DNA of 64,000 nt, from contig NZ_CP094469.1 of the NCBI RefSeq assembly GCF_023347295.1, forward strand, positions 62,001-126,000, written 5' to 3'. The first letter of the stretch is position 1; every line of letters starts with the position of its first letter. Below the pieces are notes generated by a model. The model worked only from the letters and a program-made list of their open reading frames with translations, made no database searches and was not told the origin of the DNA. Below are positions 43,025 through 52,653 of this stretch, piece by piece. The DNA is from Faecalibacterium sp. I3-3-33. GTDB lineage: Bacteria; Bacillota; Clostridia; Oscillospirales; Ruminococcaceae. The position numbers were made by a program, and so were the translations under genes.

Positions 43025-44780
43025 GCTGCTCACCGCCCTCCAACTGATAAGTGATATTCCGGGCTGTTTCGTAGTCATCCCACGCTTTTCGATAGTAGGC
43101 GTTGTTCTTCCGAACTTCCTCATGGGTGCCAACGCTGGTAATTGTATGGTTTTCCACCACAGCCACCCGGTTGCACATTTTCAAAGCACTCAAACGGTGT
43201 GCTACTACAATAACTGTTTTGCCTTTGCATAGATTTTGAATGGCTTTATCAATCTCCATCTGATTTTCCGGGTCAGAGGCACTTGTGGCCTCGTCCAAAA
43301 TCAAGATGGGTGCATTTTTCAGAATTGCGCGGGCAATCGCAATCCGCTGCTTTTCTCCGCCGGAAAAGCGGGAGCCGAAACTGCCCACTTTTGTGTCATA
43401 TCCATCCGGCAGGGACATGATAAAGTCATCAATCTGTGCCTCTTTTGCAGCAGCCCGCACTTCTTCCAGAGTAGCGTTACTACCCATGCGGATATTTTCC
43501 AACACACTGTCACGGGTGAGGAAAGTCTTTTGAAACACGATGGCTATATTTTTCAGAATGGTATCGTAGTCAAGTTCCTTGACATTTTTGCCGCCAATCA
43601 GCACTTCGCCTTCCTGCACATCGTAGAACCGGGAAATAAGTTCAATCACAGTGCTTTTACCGGCACCAGATCGGCCCACAAGAGCCATGCGCTCGCCATC
43701 ATGGATTTTGAGGTTGACACCATGCAGTACATCGGTTTTACCGTCATAAGAAAATCGGACATTCCGAAGTTCAATATCATGTTTTTGGGGGAAGTCTGTT
43801 CCACCCTCATAAATCGGAATATCCAGTATCTCTTTGGTTTTGGTAATCGCGTTCAGTACATTTGCAAAGTTTGTGCCCAATTCCTGCAAAGGCCGAATTT
43901 CTGTTAAATACATAGAACCAACATACACAAACAGCAGTAGCGTACTGGCTGCCAGTGAACCTTTCAGAAAAAACATCCCGCCTATCGGAACCATCAGCAA
44001 CATTCCACATTCAATGATAACGACAAACGCTGCATACGGAGGCCCCATACGCCGGGAAGTCTCATTCCACATGGAGTTTTCCTCCTGGATTGCGTCAGAC
44101 AATTTTCGGAACGACTTACTCCCCATGTTATAGGCTTTAATCAGTTTCATTCCGCTGATGTATTCAATCATAACGGAGTTCAGTGCAGTAATGGATTGGT
44201 TGGCTCGTTCCATCAGGTCATCTGTATTGCGGAACATTATCCCCATTACTACCACGGCCAGAACCAGAGGGACAAGGGAAATCAACGCCAATGGAACATT
44301 AACGGTCATCAAATAAATAAAGATGACTACCGGTCCAACCAGATAGCACACAAGGTCGGGAAGATTATGCGCCAGAAATAGCTCCAGCTTTTCAATATCT
44401 TCATTCAGAACCGTTTTAATATCTCCTGTGCGCCGTTCATTCAGGGCGCCCAAAGGCGCTCTGGCCATGTGTTCCGCCACCATACAGCGCACTTTGAACA
44501 GTGCGCCGTAGGCGCCTTTATGGGCCGCCACGCCGGAACATCCGAACAGGACAAAACGCAGGGTGACAGCAGCGGCAATCATTGCCACAGTCTGCACTAC
44601 AAGTTCTTTTGTGCAGGCACTGTTAAATGTAGCATCCATCAACCTGTAAATTCCAATATATGGGATAATAATACACAGCCCGCTGCACATGGACAGCAGG
44701 ATTGCCAGAAACAACCAAAATTTTTGTTCTCCTGCCCAATGCAGCAGCAATGCTACACTGTTTTCTTTTTTCTGCTTCAT
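43017..44780 (-). CDS. ABC half-transporter, first of the element pair
   Basis: The 587-residue protein has a membrane domain (about 20-310) and an ATPase domain with Walker A GRSGAGKST, signature FSGGEKQ and Walker B LILDEATSASD. The signature has Phe in place of the usual Leu. It starts 3 bases after the ECF ATPase stop, so it is cotranslated with it. With the downstream half-transporter it probably forms a heterodimer resembling the chromosomal pair at 2668-6168. Confidence 0.88.
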   Translation of the reverse strand: MKQKKENSVALLLHWAGEQKFWLFLAILLSMCSGLCIIIPYIGIYRLMDATFNSACTKELVVQTVAMIAAAVTLRFVLFGCSGVAAHKGAYGALFKVRCMVAEHMARAPLGALNERRTGDIKTVLNEDIEKLELFLAHNLPDLVCYLVGPVVIFIYLMTVNVPLALISLVPLVLAVVVMGIMFRNTDDLMERANQSITALNSVMIEYISGMKLIKAYNMGSKSFRKLSDAIQEENSMWNETSRRMGPPYAAFVVIIECGMLLMVPIGGMFFLKGSLAASTLLLFVYVGSMYLTEIRPLQELGTNFANVLNAITKTKEILDIPIYEGGTDFPQKHDIELRNVRFSYDGKTDVLHGVNLKIHDGERMALVGRSGAGKSTVIELISRFYDVQEGEVLIGGKNVKELDYDTILKNIAIVFQKTFLTRDSVLENIRMGSNATLEEVRAAAKEAQIDDFIMSLPDGYDTKVGSFGSRFSGGEKQRIAIARAILKNAPILILDEATSASDPENQMEIDKAIQNLCKGKTVIVVAHRLSALKMCNRVAVVENHTITSVGTHEEVRKNNAYYRKAWDDYETARNITYQLEGGEQHE

Positions 44781-44783
44781 AGA

Positions 44784-46301
44784 CTACCTCGCCTTTCCAT
44801 CTGAACGACCTAGGCCGCCCTCTCTGTCCCCTGCGGGGACATTCACCTTGACAGAGAAAAGCTCTCTCAATTTCGGAAGGGCATCCATTGTAACTAATAC
44901 ATCATCGGGTATTTCGCCTTCGTCAAAATGCAAGACACGAGAACAGGTACGGCAGACAAACTCAAAATCATGGGTGACAATGAAAATGACTTTTCCCATA
45001 TCGGATACTCGCCGGATCAGTCCCGCCACCTGCGTCATACTGTCAAAGTCAAGACCGCTGGTCGGTTCATCAAATACAAGCAAGTCTTTCCCACAAATCA
45101 TGCTGACAGCTACAGCTACTCGTTGCTTTTGACCGCCGGAAAGCGTGTTTGGATGTTGTTCTCGATATGGGGAAAGCCCCAGTTCTTCCAAAGTTGCATT
45201 TACCAGCGTTTGGTCTGGATTTCGGATGCCAAAGGAACATTCTGCCTCCACGCTGTCAGCGAAAAGTTCATAATTCACATCCTGCATAACCATGTAGGAG
45301 CGTTTTAGCCTTGCCTTACGCTCAATCGGCTTGCTTTCCCACAAAAATTGTCCATCGCAGTCTTTGTGAAGCCCACAGAGAGCGCGAGAAAATGTAGTCT
45401 TTCCGGCTCCATTGTGGCCGACCACGCCAATCACTTCGCCCTTTCCAGCAGATAGGACAATGTCATGCAAAATGGTTTGTTTCTTGTAACGGAGCGTCAC
45501 ATTCCGCAGTTCCAATACAGGGGTAAGCGCAGGCAAGTGGGCTTTTGGCGGGAATACCGCCTGTAGATCAACAGCCCGCAGCCCCATGTGTTCACGCTCA
45601 TGTTCCGATAGCTGCCGAAATTCTTCCGAGGTGTATATTCCTTTGATTTCTCCTTTTTCCAGATAAACGATTCGGTCGGCCAGTTCCATTAGGTAGTACA
45701 GCCGGTGTTCTGCTATCAAAACCGTTTTACCCTGCTTTTTTATCAGCCGCAAATGCTCTCTTAACTCCTGAATGGAAGTCATATCCAAATTGGAGGACGG
45801 TTCATCCAGCAAATAAATCTGTGGGTTCATGGCATAAACAGAAGCGAAGGCGATTTTCTGCTTTTCACCGCCGGACAGTTCAAAAATATTCCTGTTCCGC
45901 AGCTTTTGAATACGCAGATCGTCGGCTGTCTGTTCCACTCGCTCTATCAGCTCCTGTGGAGGACGAGCCTCGTTCTCAATGCCAAAGGCAATCTCGCTGT
46001 CTGTATCAACATTGAAAAACTGCGTCCGTGGATTTTGGAAAACGGAGCCGACCTTAGCGGCAATCTGATACATGGGGATATTGCTGATTTCCTGACCATC
46101 TACCAGAACACGACCATGAATATCTCCCTGATAAAACTGAGGGATCAGTCCATTCACCAGCCTTGTGATCGTTGTTTTTCCGCACCCGCTGCGGCCACAG
46201 AACAGGACACATTCTCCGTCCGAAATTTTCAAATTGATGTCATGCAGCCCGCCATGTTCCTGTCCTGTATAGGAAAACGATACATTTTCAAACTCAATCA
46301 A
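44784..46301 (-). CDS. ECF transporter double ATPase
   Basis: The 505-residue protein contains two ABC ATPase domains in tandem. The first has GRSGCGKTT and LSGGEKQ; the second has GHNGAGKTT and LSGGQKQ. Energy-coupling-factor systems often use two such ATPases (EcfA and EcfA'), here fused. I chose the TTG at 46301, because GGGGAGG stands upstream and the TTGA overlap with the T-component stop indicates coupling. It powers uptake by the S and T proteins encoded just upstream. Confidence 0.87.
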   Translation of the reverse strand: MIEFENVSFSYTGQEHGGLHDINLKISDGECVLFCGRSGCGKTTITRLVNGLIPQFYQGDIHGRVLVDGQEISNIPMYQIAAKVGSVFQNPRTQFFNVDTDSEIAFGIENEARPPQELIERVEQTADDLRIQKLRNRNIFELSGGEKQKIAFASVYAMNPQIYLLDEPSSNLDMTSIQELREHLRLIKKQGKTVLIAEHRLYYLMELADRIVYLEKGEIKGIYTSEEFRQLSEHEREHMGLRAVDLQAVFPPKAHLPALTPVLELRNVTLRYKKQTILHDIVLSAGKGEVIGVVGHNGAGKTTFSRALCGLHKDCDGQFLWESKPIERKARLKRSYMVMQDVNYELFADSVEAECSFGIRNPDQTLVNATLEELGLSPYREQHPNTLSGGQKQRVAVAVSMICGKDLLVFDEPTSGLDFDSMTQVAGLIRRVSDMGKVIFIVTHDFEFVCRTCSRVLHFDEGEIPDDVLVTMDALPKLRELFSVKVNVPAGDREGGLGRSDGKAR

Positions 46302-47023
46302 CCGATCACACCTCCCCGCACACATAATTCAAAAATCAGATAAGCTACGGCAACGGCCATGACGCCCCAGTCGGCAGCTCCGCATTTTATCTGGACAAGG
46401 CAGGTGCGTGGATTGGGATTTTCAATTCCACGGGTGACAGAAGCAACAGAAAGATCATCCGCTGCTTTTGAAGCTGCCATCAACAAAGGCACATAAATAC
46501 ACTCAACTGTCATGCCCGGATGTGCTAAAAAGCTCGCCAGAGAAGGTGAAACATCTCTCATCCGCATAGCGTCCTTGATATAGCGCCAGTCCTCTTGAAT
46601 AGTTGGAATGTACCGTAGCATAACTGCCATAGGAATTACTAACTTTTTGGGTGCGTGGAGACGGTTCATAGCAGACAGGAACTCATTGACTTTTGTAGTA
46701 GTCAGAACAATCCCGGCCAAGGTTCCGCACGCATAGACCTTATGAAACAATCCTAAAAAAGCAATAAACATTGTCCGCAGCGTGCCTGTCATTTCTGCCA
46801 TGATCCAAACTGTCAGGGCACAGATGACCGCATAAAAGCATACAGCCTTAATGACATATTTCCACTTTCCAAAGAAAGCCCCCAATACCGCAATCAGCAT
46901 AACAAGGACAAATTGATATGCAAGTGAAGGAGCAAACATGGACGATAAAACACACATAAGGATAAGAAAGAGCTTGGCCCGTGGGTCGAGCCAAAGCCCT
47001 TTCTTGTGGCGTTTACCGCTCAT
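46298..47023 (-). CDS. ECF transporter T component (EcfT/CbiQ-like)
   Basis: The 241-residue membrane protein begins KKGLWLDPRAKLFLILMCVL, typical of CbiQ/EcfT, and has an Arg-containing coupling motif MRMRDVSPSLASF near residue 170. It overlaps the S component by 4 bases (ATGA) and the ATPase gene by 4. It anchors the ATPases to the substrate-binding S protein. Confidence 0.87.
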   Translation of the reverse strand: MSGKRHKKGLWLDPRAKLFLILMCVLSSMFAPSLAYQFVLVMLIAVLGAFFGKWKYVIKAVCFYAVICALTVWIMAEMTGTLRTMFIAFLGLFHKVYACGTLAGIVLTTTKVNEFLSAMNRLHAPKKLVIPMAVMLRYIPTIQEDWRYIKDAMRMRDVSPSLASFLAHPGMTVECIYVPLLMAASKAADDLSVASVTRGIENPNPRTCLVQIKCGAADWGVMAVAVAYLIFELCVRGGVIG

Positions 47024-47631
47024 GCTGTAATACCTGCTTTTTCAAACTGCTTTTTCAGCATTTTGCAGCCTACAAAAGCGCTGATCGCAGATGTAATGAT
47101 AACAGCAGCAAACATGGCAATCAGGATGCCGGTATTTGCAGTTGCCTGCATGGTGTCGATGTAACTCTGTTCAGTTCCGTTTCCCAGCATGGTCTGCGCC
47201 CAGCCGTTGGGGTCAACAAAGAACACGATATATGAACCAGTGCCACCGAGGGAGAACAGGATATAAGACAGGCTGTTGAGTTTTTTGCTTTTGTACTGTC
47301 CTGCGCCAGCAACAAAGTCCGCGACAATCGCCATGATCAGGTAGCCCAATGCAAAAGCCCAGTGCATACCAGTCACGAACCAAATAATACCCATGATAAC
47401 GCCCATTATAGAAAGGCTCCAACGCTTATGTACTTTTGCAATCAGCAAAAGATAAATGGGGCCAGCAAGCAGCCCACCTCCTGCCGGCATGAAAAAAGTA
47501 AGCACGGGATTCGTTGCAAAAAAGACACCGCCCACCAATACAAAAACAAATAACAGTGCGGTAAAAATGCCAGTTGTTACAAGGTCTTTCACAGTCAGAC
47601 CTTTGTTCATAGAATTTACTTGATTACTCAT
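47020..47631 (-). CDS. ECF transporter S component (MptD/Trep_Strep family)
   Basis: The 203-residue protein has five or six hydrophobic helices, an early FVLVGGVFFATNPV segment and a C-terminal FVGCKMLKKQFEKAGI. It matches the Trep_Strep (MptD-type) group of substrate-binding membrane proteins. AGGAGG precedes the ATG at 47631. It is the first gene of a five-gene operon and faces a divergent AraC regulator. The substrate of this S family is not established. Confidence 0.8.
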   Translation of the reverse strand: MSNQVNSMNKGLTVKDLVTTGIFTALLFVFVLVGGVFFATNPVLTFFMPAGGGLLAGPIYLLLIAKVHKRWSLSIMGVIMGIIWFVTGMHWAFALGYLIMAIVADFVAGAGQYKSKKLNSLSYILFSLGGTGSYIVFFVDPNGWAQTMLGNGTEQSYIDTMQATANTGILIAMFAAVIITSAISAFVGCKMLKKQFEKAGITA

Positions 47632-47819
47632 TTTGAGCCTCCTACCTTTCGTTGTCTTGACGCGACAAGCGGTTTGTGATATTCTTCGATTAGATGCTGC
47701 TAACCGTTATCTAATACGGTACACTTGTGACGAACAGCATTCAATAGGTTTCGGCGATGTTCGTCCGTTCCTTTCAAAGGTTCGTCCAATCGTTGCAAAA
47801 AAGGAGGCGGCCTACTTTC

Positions 47820-48788
47820 ATGTCTGAAATCATCGATCAGCTTTATGCGCCCCTGCTTGCGGAACACGGTTTTATCCGTGACTCAGATAACCAGCAATAC
47901 GGGGCATTGGGTATCTGCTGGAAACTTTCTCCCGAAGTCGGAGAAGGTACCTACTGGACTTATGGACAGAAAGATCTATACGATATTAAAATTCACAATT
48001 TTTCTTTCCACAAGGATTTCATGCTGGAATGTTCTTTGCCAGAATGTTTGAGTATTACGCAGTATGATTCTATCTCCGGGGAAGAGTTATCGCCATACCG
48101 CAGACTGTCTGCCGGCTGCATCAAAACGTTTATCGGAGGCTATGCGCCATACAAGGCTTTGATACATAAGAACATTCCAATCCGTTCGGTTGGAATCGAG
48201 ATTGCACCCGCATATTATGAAGATTATCTGAAGAAACTGTACCCTGAGGCACAGATCAATCCGATTGACGCCTTCCGCAAAATCGACCAAACATCAGATT
48301 TTCCTGCGATGTCACGGTTGCTTACGGAGATTAAGGACTATCGCGGAGAAGGGATTGCCGCAAAACTTTTTTATGAGGGAAAAGTCGCAGAAGCAGTTTC
48401 AATGGTAGTGGAATATCAGAAGAAGCATCCTGATAAACCAGTTCATAAGCTCTCGCAGCAGGATATAGAAAGTATCCAGACGGTCGCTTCATATCTTAGT
48501 GACCATTATGCTTTTGACATTCCTCTTGAAAGGCTGACGCAGATTGCCTGCATGGGGACAACGAAACTGAAAAGCTGTTTTAAGAAATACTACGACTGCA
48601 CCATCACAGAGTATATTCAGCAGCGGCGCATGAGCCAAGCAGAGTATCTGCTGGCATACACAGAGCTGACAGTCGGACAAGTTGCCCAAACAGTGGGGTA
48701 TTCCACTTCAAGCCGATTTGCAGAATTGTTCCGCAAAAGCACTGGATTGTTGCCATTAGAGTATAGAAAAACCGCGCAACGAAAGTAG
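47820..48788 (+). CDS. AraC-family regulator of the ECF-ABC operon
   Basis: The 322-residue protein has a sensing region (1-215) and an AraC DNA-binding domain (LERLTQIACMGTTKLKSCFKKYYDCTITEYIQQRRM...TVGQVAQTVGYSTSSRFAELFRKSTG). GGAGG precedes the ATG at 47820, which is preferred over an in-frame ATG at 47757. It is divergent from the ECF operon with about 190 bases between. Together they form a self-contained transport cassette within the mobile element, comparable in logic to the chromosomal AraC-ABC set at the left. Confidence 0.85.
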   Translation: MSEIIDQLYAPLLAEHGFIRDSDNQQYGALGICWKLSPEVGEGTYWTYGQKDLYDIKIHNFSFHKDFMLECSLPECLSITQYDSISGEELSPYRRLSAGCIKTFIGGYAPYKALIHKNIPIRSVGIEIAPAYYEDYLKKLYPEAQINPIDAFRKIDQTSDFPAMSRLLTEIKDYRGEGIAAKLFYEGKVAEAVSMVVEYQKKHPDKPVHKLSQQDIESIQTVASYLSDHYAFDIPLERLTQIACMGTTKLKSCFKKYYDCTITEYIQQRRMSQAEYLLAYTELTVGQVAQTVGYSTSSRFAELFRKSTGLLPLEYRKTAQRK

Positions 48789-48918
48789 AATGAGAGCCAG
48801 AATAAACTCTGGCGCGCGCGTCTGATTTTCAAGTGGAACTATAAAGTGTAAGCTAAATGGATTTTGCATCATTTCGCCAATCGTCCATGAACTATAAAAT
48901 GTATATGGGTGATGCAGA

Positions 48919-49287
48919 ATGGCGAAAATTGAGGACTGTCCCGGCTTTGAAACGTTCGGAGCGGATGTCAAGGCAGCTCGAAAGGCAAAACAGCTTTCCC
49001 GCAGTGCGCTGGCCGACATGATACATTGTGACAGCCGGTATCTTGCGAACATCGAAAACGAAGGCACGCTGCCCAGCCTGCCTGTGGTGATTCAGCTGAT
49101 AAAAATATGTGGTCTGCCCGTGGAGCGGTACTTCAACCCGGAACTCATGCGGGAAGAAAGTGCGGAACGTCAGCGGGTCAGCCACAAGCTGCAGCTTTGC
49201 CCGGAAGAATACTTACCCATCGTAGAAGGTGCCATTGACGGTGCCTTACGAATCCATGAACAGGAAAAAGAGCCCGCGTGTGTCTGA
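48919..49287 (+). CDS. XRE-family helix-turn-helix regulator
   Basis: The 122-residue protein has an XRE domain (DVKAARKAKQLSRSALADMIHCDSRYLANIENEGTLPSLPVVIQLIKI, residues 15-70) and a 40-residue tail. It is transcribed toward the mobilization genes and probably regulates them. The ribosome site is weak. Confidence 0.78.
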   Translation: MAKIEDCPGFETFGADVKAARKAKQLSRSALADMIHCDSRYLANIENEGTLPSLPVVIQLIKICGLPVERYFNPELMREESAERQRVSHKLQLCPEEYLPIVEGAIDGALRIHEQEKEPACV

Positions 49288-49397
49288 TTGCCACACATGG
49301 TCATTGAGAGGATGCAAAAAGCGTCCTCTTATTTTTTTGTATTTTGCGGGCAAAACGGGGATGTTGTGGTGTCATAGTAGTGGGGAAAGGTAACGTA

Positions 49398-49454
49398 GCA
49401 AGCATAGGGAGTGTAGCCACTCCCGGCAGAAATGCTTGCTGGGGAGTACCCCAG
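49398..49454. other. Candidate oriT of the third element (nested hairpins)
   Basis: GCAAGCAT (49398-49405) pairs with ATGCTTGC (49432-49439). Inside that, GGGAGTG-TAGC-CACTCCC forms a second stem (49407-49424), and CTGGGG-AGTA-CCCCAG follows (49439-49454). The cluster lies 25 bases upstream of mobC, the standard place for oriT. Confidence 0.55.
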
Positions 49455-49478
49455 ACCCCCAAGAAACGAGGTGAAACT

Positions 49479-49808
49479 ATGGCGAACCGAACCCGAAAAA
49501 TTGTTCTGCGTGTTCCCGTGACGCCGGAGGAACAGGAACTTATCCGGCAGAAGATGGCTCTGCTGCACACACGGAATTTTTCTGCCTACGCCCGGAAGAT
49601 GCTGATAGATGGTTATGTTGTCCACATCGACACCACCGACATCCGGGCGCAGACCGCCGAACTGCAAAAGATTGGTGTCAACGTCAATCAGATCGCGCGG
49701 CGGCTGAACAGCATGGGGCCGCTGTACACACAAGACGTTGCGGACATCAAGGGAGCATTGGCGCAGATATGGCAGTTACAAAGATACATCCTATCAAGTC
49801 AACGCTGA
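49479..49808 (+). CDS. mobC: MobC-like relaxosome accessory protein
   Basis: The 109-residue basic protein has a ribbon-helix-helix-like N-terminus (KIVLRVPVTPEEQELIRQKMALLHTRNFSAYARKML) and the MobC motif INVNQIARRLN-like segment (GVNVNQIARRLNSMG). ACGAGGTG precedes the ATG at 49479. It overlaps the relaxase gene by 40 bases. It probably loads the relaxase on the hairpin cluster immediately upstream. Confidence 0.82.
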   Translation: MANRTRKIVLRVPVTPEEQELIRQKMALLHTRNFSAYARKMLIDGYVVHIDTTDIRAQTAELQKIGVNVNQIARRLNSMGPLYTQDVADIKGALAQIWQLQRYILSSQR

Positions 49809-51097
49809 AAAAGGCACTGGACTACATCGAAAATCCGGCCAAGACGGATGAAAAAATGCTGGTATCCTCCTTTGCCTGCTCCTACGAAACCGCCGACATC
49901 GAATTTGAACTGCTGTTGTCACAGGCCATGCAGAAAGGCAACAATCTGGCCCACCACCTGATACAGTCTTTTGCGCCGGGAGAAACCACGCCGGAGCAGG
50001 CCCACGAAATTGGCCGACAGCTTGCAGATGAAGTCCTGCAAGGCAAATACCCGTATGTGCTGACCACGCACATTGACAAAGGACACGTCCATAACCACAT
50101 CATCTTCTGTGCTGTGGACATGGTGAACCAGCGAAAGTATGTTTCCAACCGACAGAGCTATGCCTATATCCGGCGCACCAGCGACCGGCTGTGCAAAGAA
50201 TACGGCCTGTCCGTGGTAATGCCCGGCCAAAACCGGGGCAAGAGCTATGCCGAGTGGGACGCACACCGCAAGGGCGCGAGTTGGAAGGCAAAGCTGAAAA
50301 CCGCCATAGATGCAGCCATCCCACAGGCCAAGGATTTTGACGATTTTCTGCGGCTCTTGCAGGAGCAGGGCTATGAGATCAAGCGGGGTAAGTGCGTTTC
50401 GTTTCGCGCACCCGGACAGAAGCGGTTCACCCGCTGCAAAACGCTGGGCGAAGCCTATACCGAGGAAGCCATCATCGAACGCATCAAAGGGCGGTTCGTG
50501 GAGCGAAAGCCCAAGGAAAACCGCAAAATTTCTCTGCGGATTGATTTGGAAAACAGCATCAAGGCCCAGCAGTCCGCAGGGTATGAGAAGTGGGCAAAGC
50601 TCCACAACTTGAAACAGGCTGCCCGGACGCTGAACTTCCTGACCGAGCATGAAATCGAAAGCTACCCGGATTTGGAAAGCCGGGTGGCCGAGATCACCGC
50701 CGCCAGCACCGAAGCGGCCGCCGCGCTGAAAGCAGTAGAGCGCCGACTTGCAGAAATGGCCGTGCTGATAAAGGATGTCACCACCTGTAAAGAACTGCGT
50801 CCATTGGTTCAGGAATACCAGCGGGCCGCTGACAAAAAGCAATTCTGGCGCAAGCATGAAGGCACCCTGATTCTCTATGAAGCGGCGGCCAAGGCCCTGA
50901 AAGAGCAGGGCTTTCAAAAGCTGCCCGACCTCTACATCCTGAAAGCCGAGTACAAGCAGCTGGCCGAGCAGAAAGACCAGCTGCAACAGCAGTACACCGA
51001 AGCCAAACGCCAGATGCAGGAGTATGGTATCATTAAGCAAAACGTGGACAGCATCCTGCGGACAACGCCGGGAAAGGAGAAGATGCAGGAACGGTAA
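49769..51097 (+). CDS. mobA: Relaxase (MobA/VirD2-like) of the third element
   Basis: The 442-residue protein opens VTKIHPIKSTLKKALDYIENPAKT, where Tyr18 is the expected nucleophile. It has the histidine motif HIDKGHVHNHIIFC near residue 110. The C-terminal 200 residues form coiled coils. It belongs to the same broad relaxase class as the IME1 protein but is a distinct sequence. With MobC and oriT it makes a complete mobilization unit. Confidence 0.88.
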   Translation: MAVTKIHPIKSTLKKALDYIENPAKTDEKMLVSSFACSYETADIEFELLLSQAMQKGNNLAHHLIQSFAPGETTPEQAHEIGRQLADEVLQGKYPYVLTTHIDKGHVHNHIIFCAVDMVNQRKYVSNRQSYAYIRRTSDRLCKEYGLSVVMPGQNRGKSYAEWDAHRKGASWKAKLKTAIDAAIPQAKDFDDFLRLLQEQGYEIKRGKCVSFRAPGQKRFTRCKTLGEAYTEEAIIERIKGRFVERKPKENRKISLRIDLENSIKAQQSAGYEKWAKLHNLKQAARTLNFLTEHEIESYPDLESRVAEITAASTEAAAALKAVERRLAEMAVLIKDVTTCKELRPLVQEYQRAADKKQFWRKHEGTLILYEAAAKALKEQGFQKLPDLYILKAEYKQLAEQKDQLQQQYTEAKRQMQEYGIIKQNVDSILRTTPGKEKMQER

Positions 51098-51208
51098 ATC
51101 TGCACAAAATATTAGTCGGATTTTTGAACCCCAAACGCTTAGACCGGGTAGAGTTTCCACCCGAAATCATGTAAAATAGACTTAGACAACGAAAGCGAGG
51201 AACCCTCT

Positions 51209-52099
51209 ATGGCAGAAGTGAACGATAACGGCTCTATCCAGCTTTTTGAAGATCAGAAAATCCGTACTGCATGGGATGCAGAAAAGGAAGAATGGTATTT
51301 TGCAATCGTTGATGTGATTGCTGTTCTGACTGACAGCGCAGACCCACAAAACTATTGGCGTGTTCTAAAAAAGCGCCTTAAAGACGAAGGAAATGAAACC
51401 ATTACAAATTGTAATGGTTTGAAAATGACGGCCCCAGACGGTAAAAAACGTAAAACGGATGTTGCCAACACTGAACAGCTCCTGCGTATCATCCAGTCCA
51501 TCCCGTCCCCTAAGGCTGAACCGTTCAAGGCATGGCTGGCAATGGTGGGCAAGGAACGCATCGAAGAAACCATCGACCCGGAGCAAGCTATTGACCGTGC
51601 GCTTGATACCTATTTGAAGAAAGGCTACTCCGAAGAATGGATTCACCAGCGGCTTTTGGCAATCCGCATCCGCAACGAACTAACGGACGAATGGAAGAAG
51701 CGCGGAGTGCAAAAGGGCAAGGAGTACGCCATCCTGACCGATGAAATCTCCCGCGCATGGTCCGGCATGACCACGGGGCAGTACAAGCGGCTGAAAGGTC
51801 TGACAAAAGAAAATCTCCGGGACAACATGACCGATTTGGAACTTGTTTTGACGATGCTGGCCGAAGCCTCCACTACGGATATTTCCAAGACTGCAAAGCC
51901 GCAGACCTTTGAAGAAAACAAGCAGGTTGCCAAGCGTGGCGGCAAAGTGGCCGGCATTGCGCGGCAGGCTCTTGAAGCGGAAACCGGCAAGCCCGTTATT
52001 ACAGAAAAGAATGCGGTTGACTTCCAGCAGCTTGTAACAGACATTGTAGAAGATGCCGCCGAACTGCCAGAGCAGTCTGCCGAAAAGAAAGAAAAATAA
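51209..52099 (+). CDS. BRO-family (Bro-N) phage antirepressor-like protein
   Basis: The 296-residue protein has a Bro-N domain (IRTAWDAEKEEWYFAIVDVIAVLTDSADPQNYWRVLKKRLKDEG), then KMTAPDGKKRKTDVANTEQLLRIIQSIPSPKAEPFKAWLA and a helical C-terminus. BRO proteins bind DNA and act as antirepressors in phages and conjugative elements. AGCGAGGAA precedes the ATG. Its place beside the relaxase suggests a role in control of the element. Confidence 0.8.
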   Translation: MAEVNDNGSIQLFEDQKIRTAWDAEKEEWYFAIVDVIAVLTDSADPQNYWRVLKKRLKDEGNETITNCNGLKMTAPDGKKRKTDVANTEQLLRIIQSIPSPKAEPFKAWLAMVGKERIEETIDPEQAIDRALDTYLKKGYSEEWIHQRLLAIRIRNELTDEWKKRGVQKGKEYAILTDEISRAWSGMTTGQYKRLKGLTKENLRDNMTDLELVLTMLAEASTTDISKTAKPQTFEENKQVAKRGGKVAGIARQALEAETGKPVITEKNAVDFQQLVTDIVEDAAELPEQSAEKKEK

Positions 52100-52119
52100 T
52101 AAGATTGGGAGGATTTAAT

Positions 52120-52335
52120 ATGAAAATGACTGAACCCTATAATCTGGGACTTTTAGCCCTTATTTCAGCGGCAGGGGAAATTTCTTATGAAGAATTAAAG
52201 CAACGATACCTCCCGCCTGAGCAGCCCGGCGTAATTCAAGGCGTAACGGCGAGTTTTGACAACGATATAAAAACATTGGAAAAAGAAAAATACATTTCGG
52301 TACACGGGAATATCATTCGCTTTATCAGAAAGTGA
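52120..52335 (+). CDS. Small protein of unknown function
   Basis: GGGAGG stands 7 bases before an ATG that encodes 71 residues (MKMTEPYNLGLLALISAAGEISYEELKQRYLPPE...). The pattern suggests a small winged-helix domain: three helices followed by EKEKYISVHGNIIRFIRK, which looks like a beta wing. It follows the BRO gene by 20 bases and is probably cotranscribed. A hairpin terminator lies just after it. Confidence 0.6.
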   Translation: MKMTEPYNLGLLALISAAGEISYEELKQRYLPPEQPGVIQGVTASFDNDIKTLEKEKYISVHGNIIRFIRK

Positions 52336-52344
52336 TTGACAGAA

Positions 52345-52390
52345 AAACAGCCGGACACAGCAGCCACAAGGCTACCGTGTCCGGCTGTTT
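52345..52390. terminator. Bidirectional hairpin terminator
   Basis: A perfect 14-bp stem (AAACAGCCGGACAC and complement GTGTCCGGCTGTTT) around an 18-base loop separates the rightward mobilization genes from the leftward transfer-associated genes. A or T runs flank both sides. Confidence 0.75.
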
Positions 52391-52452
52391 CTGTGTTGAC
52401 AACGACACATTACTTTTGCTGAAAATAATGTGCCATTGTCAAGATGGCGGTA

Positions 52453-52653
52453 TCACTCACCCACAAAATCAAACCTCTGTCCGTCAAAGTCAGCATCGGT
52501 CATGTGCTCCAACTTGGCAATGACGCTATTTGCCAGCCTCCGCATTTCCGTGTCCATGTCCGGCAGTGCGGCCATCATCCGCGCCATCGTCCGGCGGCGG
52601 TCAGAAGTGTGGTACATACAGATCAAATTTTCTTCTTCCACGCTGAAATTCAT
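52453..52653 (-). CDS. Transposon-transfer assisting protein (TTRAP-like)
   Basis: The 66-residue protein begins MNFSVEEENLICMYHTSDRRRT and continues with helices ending LEHMTDADFDGQRFDF. This matches the small transposon-transfer assisting family of gut conjugative elements. Its ATG overlaps the stop of the upstream gene by 4 bases. The biochemical role is unknown. Confidence 0.75.
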   Translation of the reverse strand: MNFSVEEENLICMYHTSDRRRTMARMMAALPDMDTEMRRLANSVIAKLEHMTDADFDGQRFDFVGE

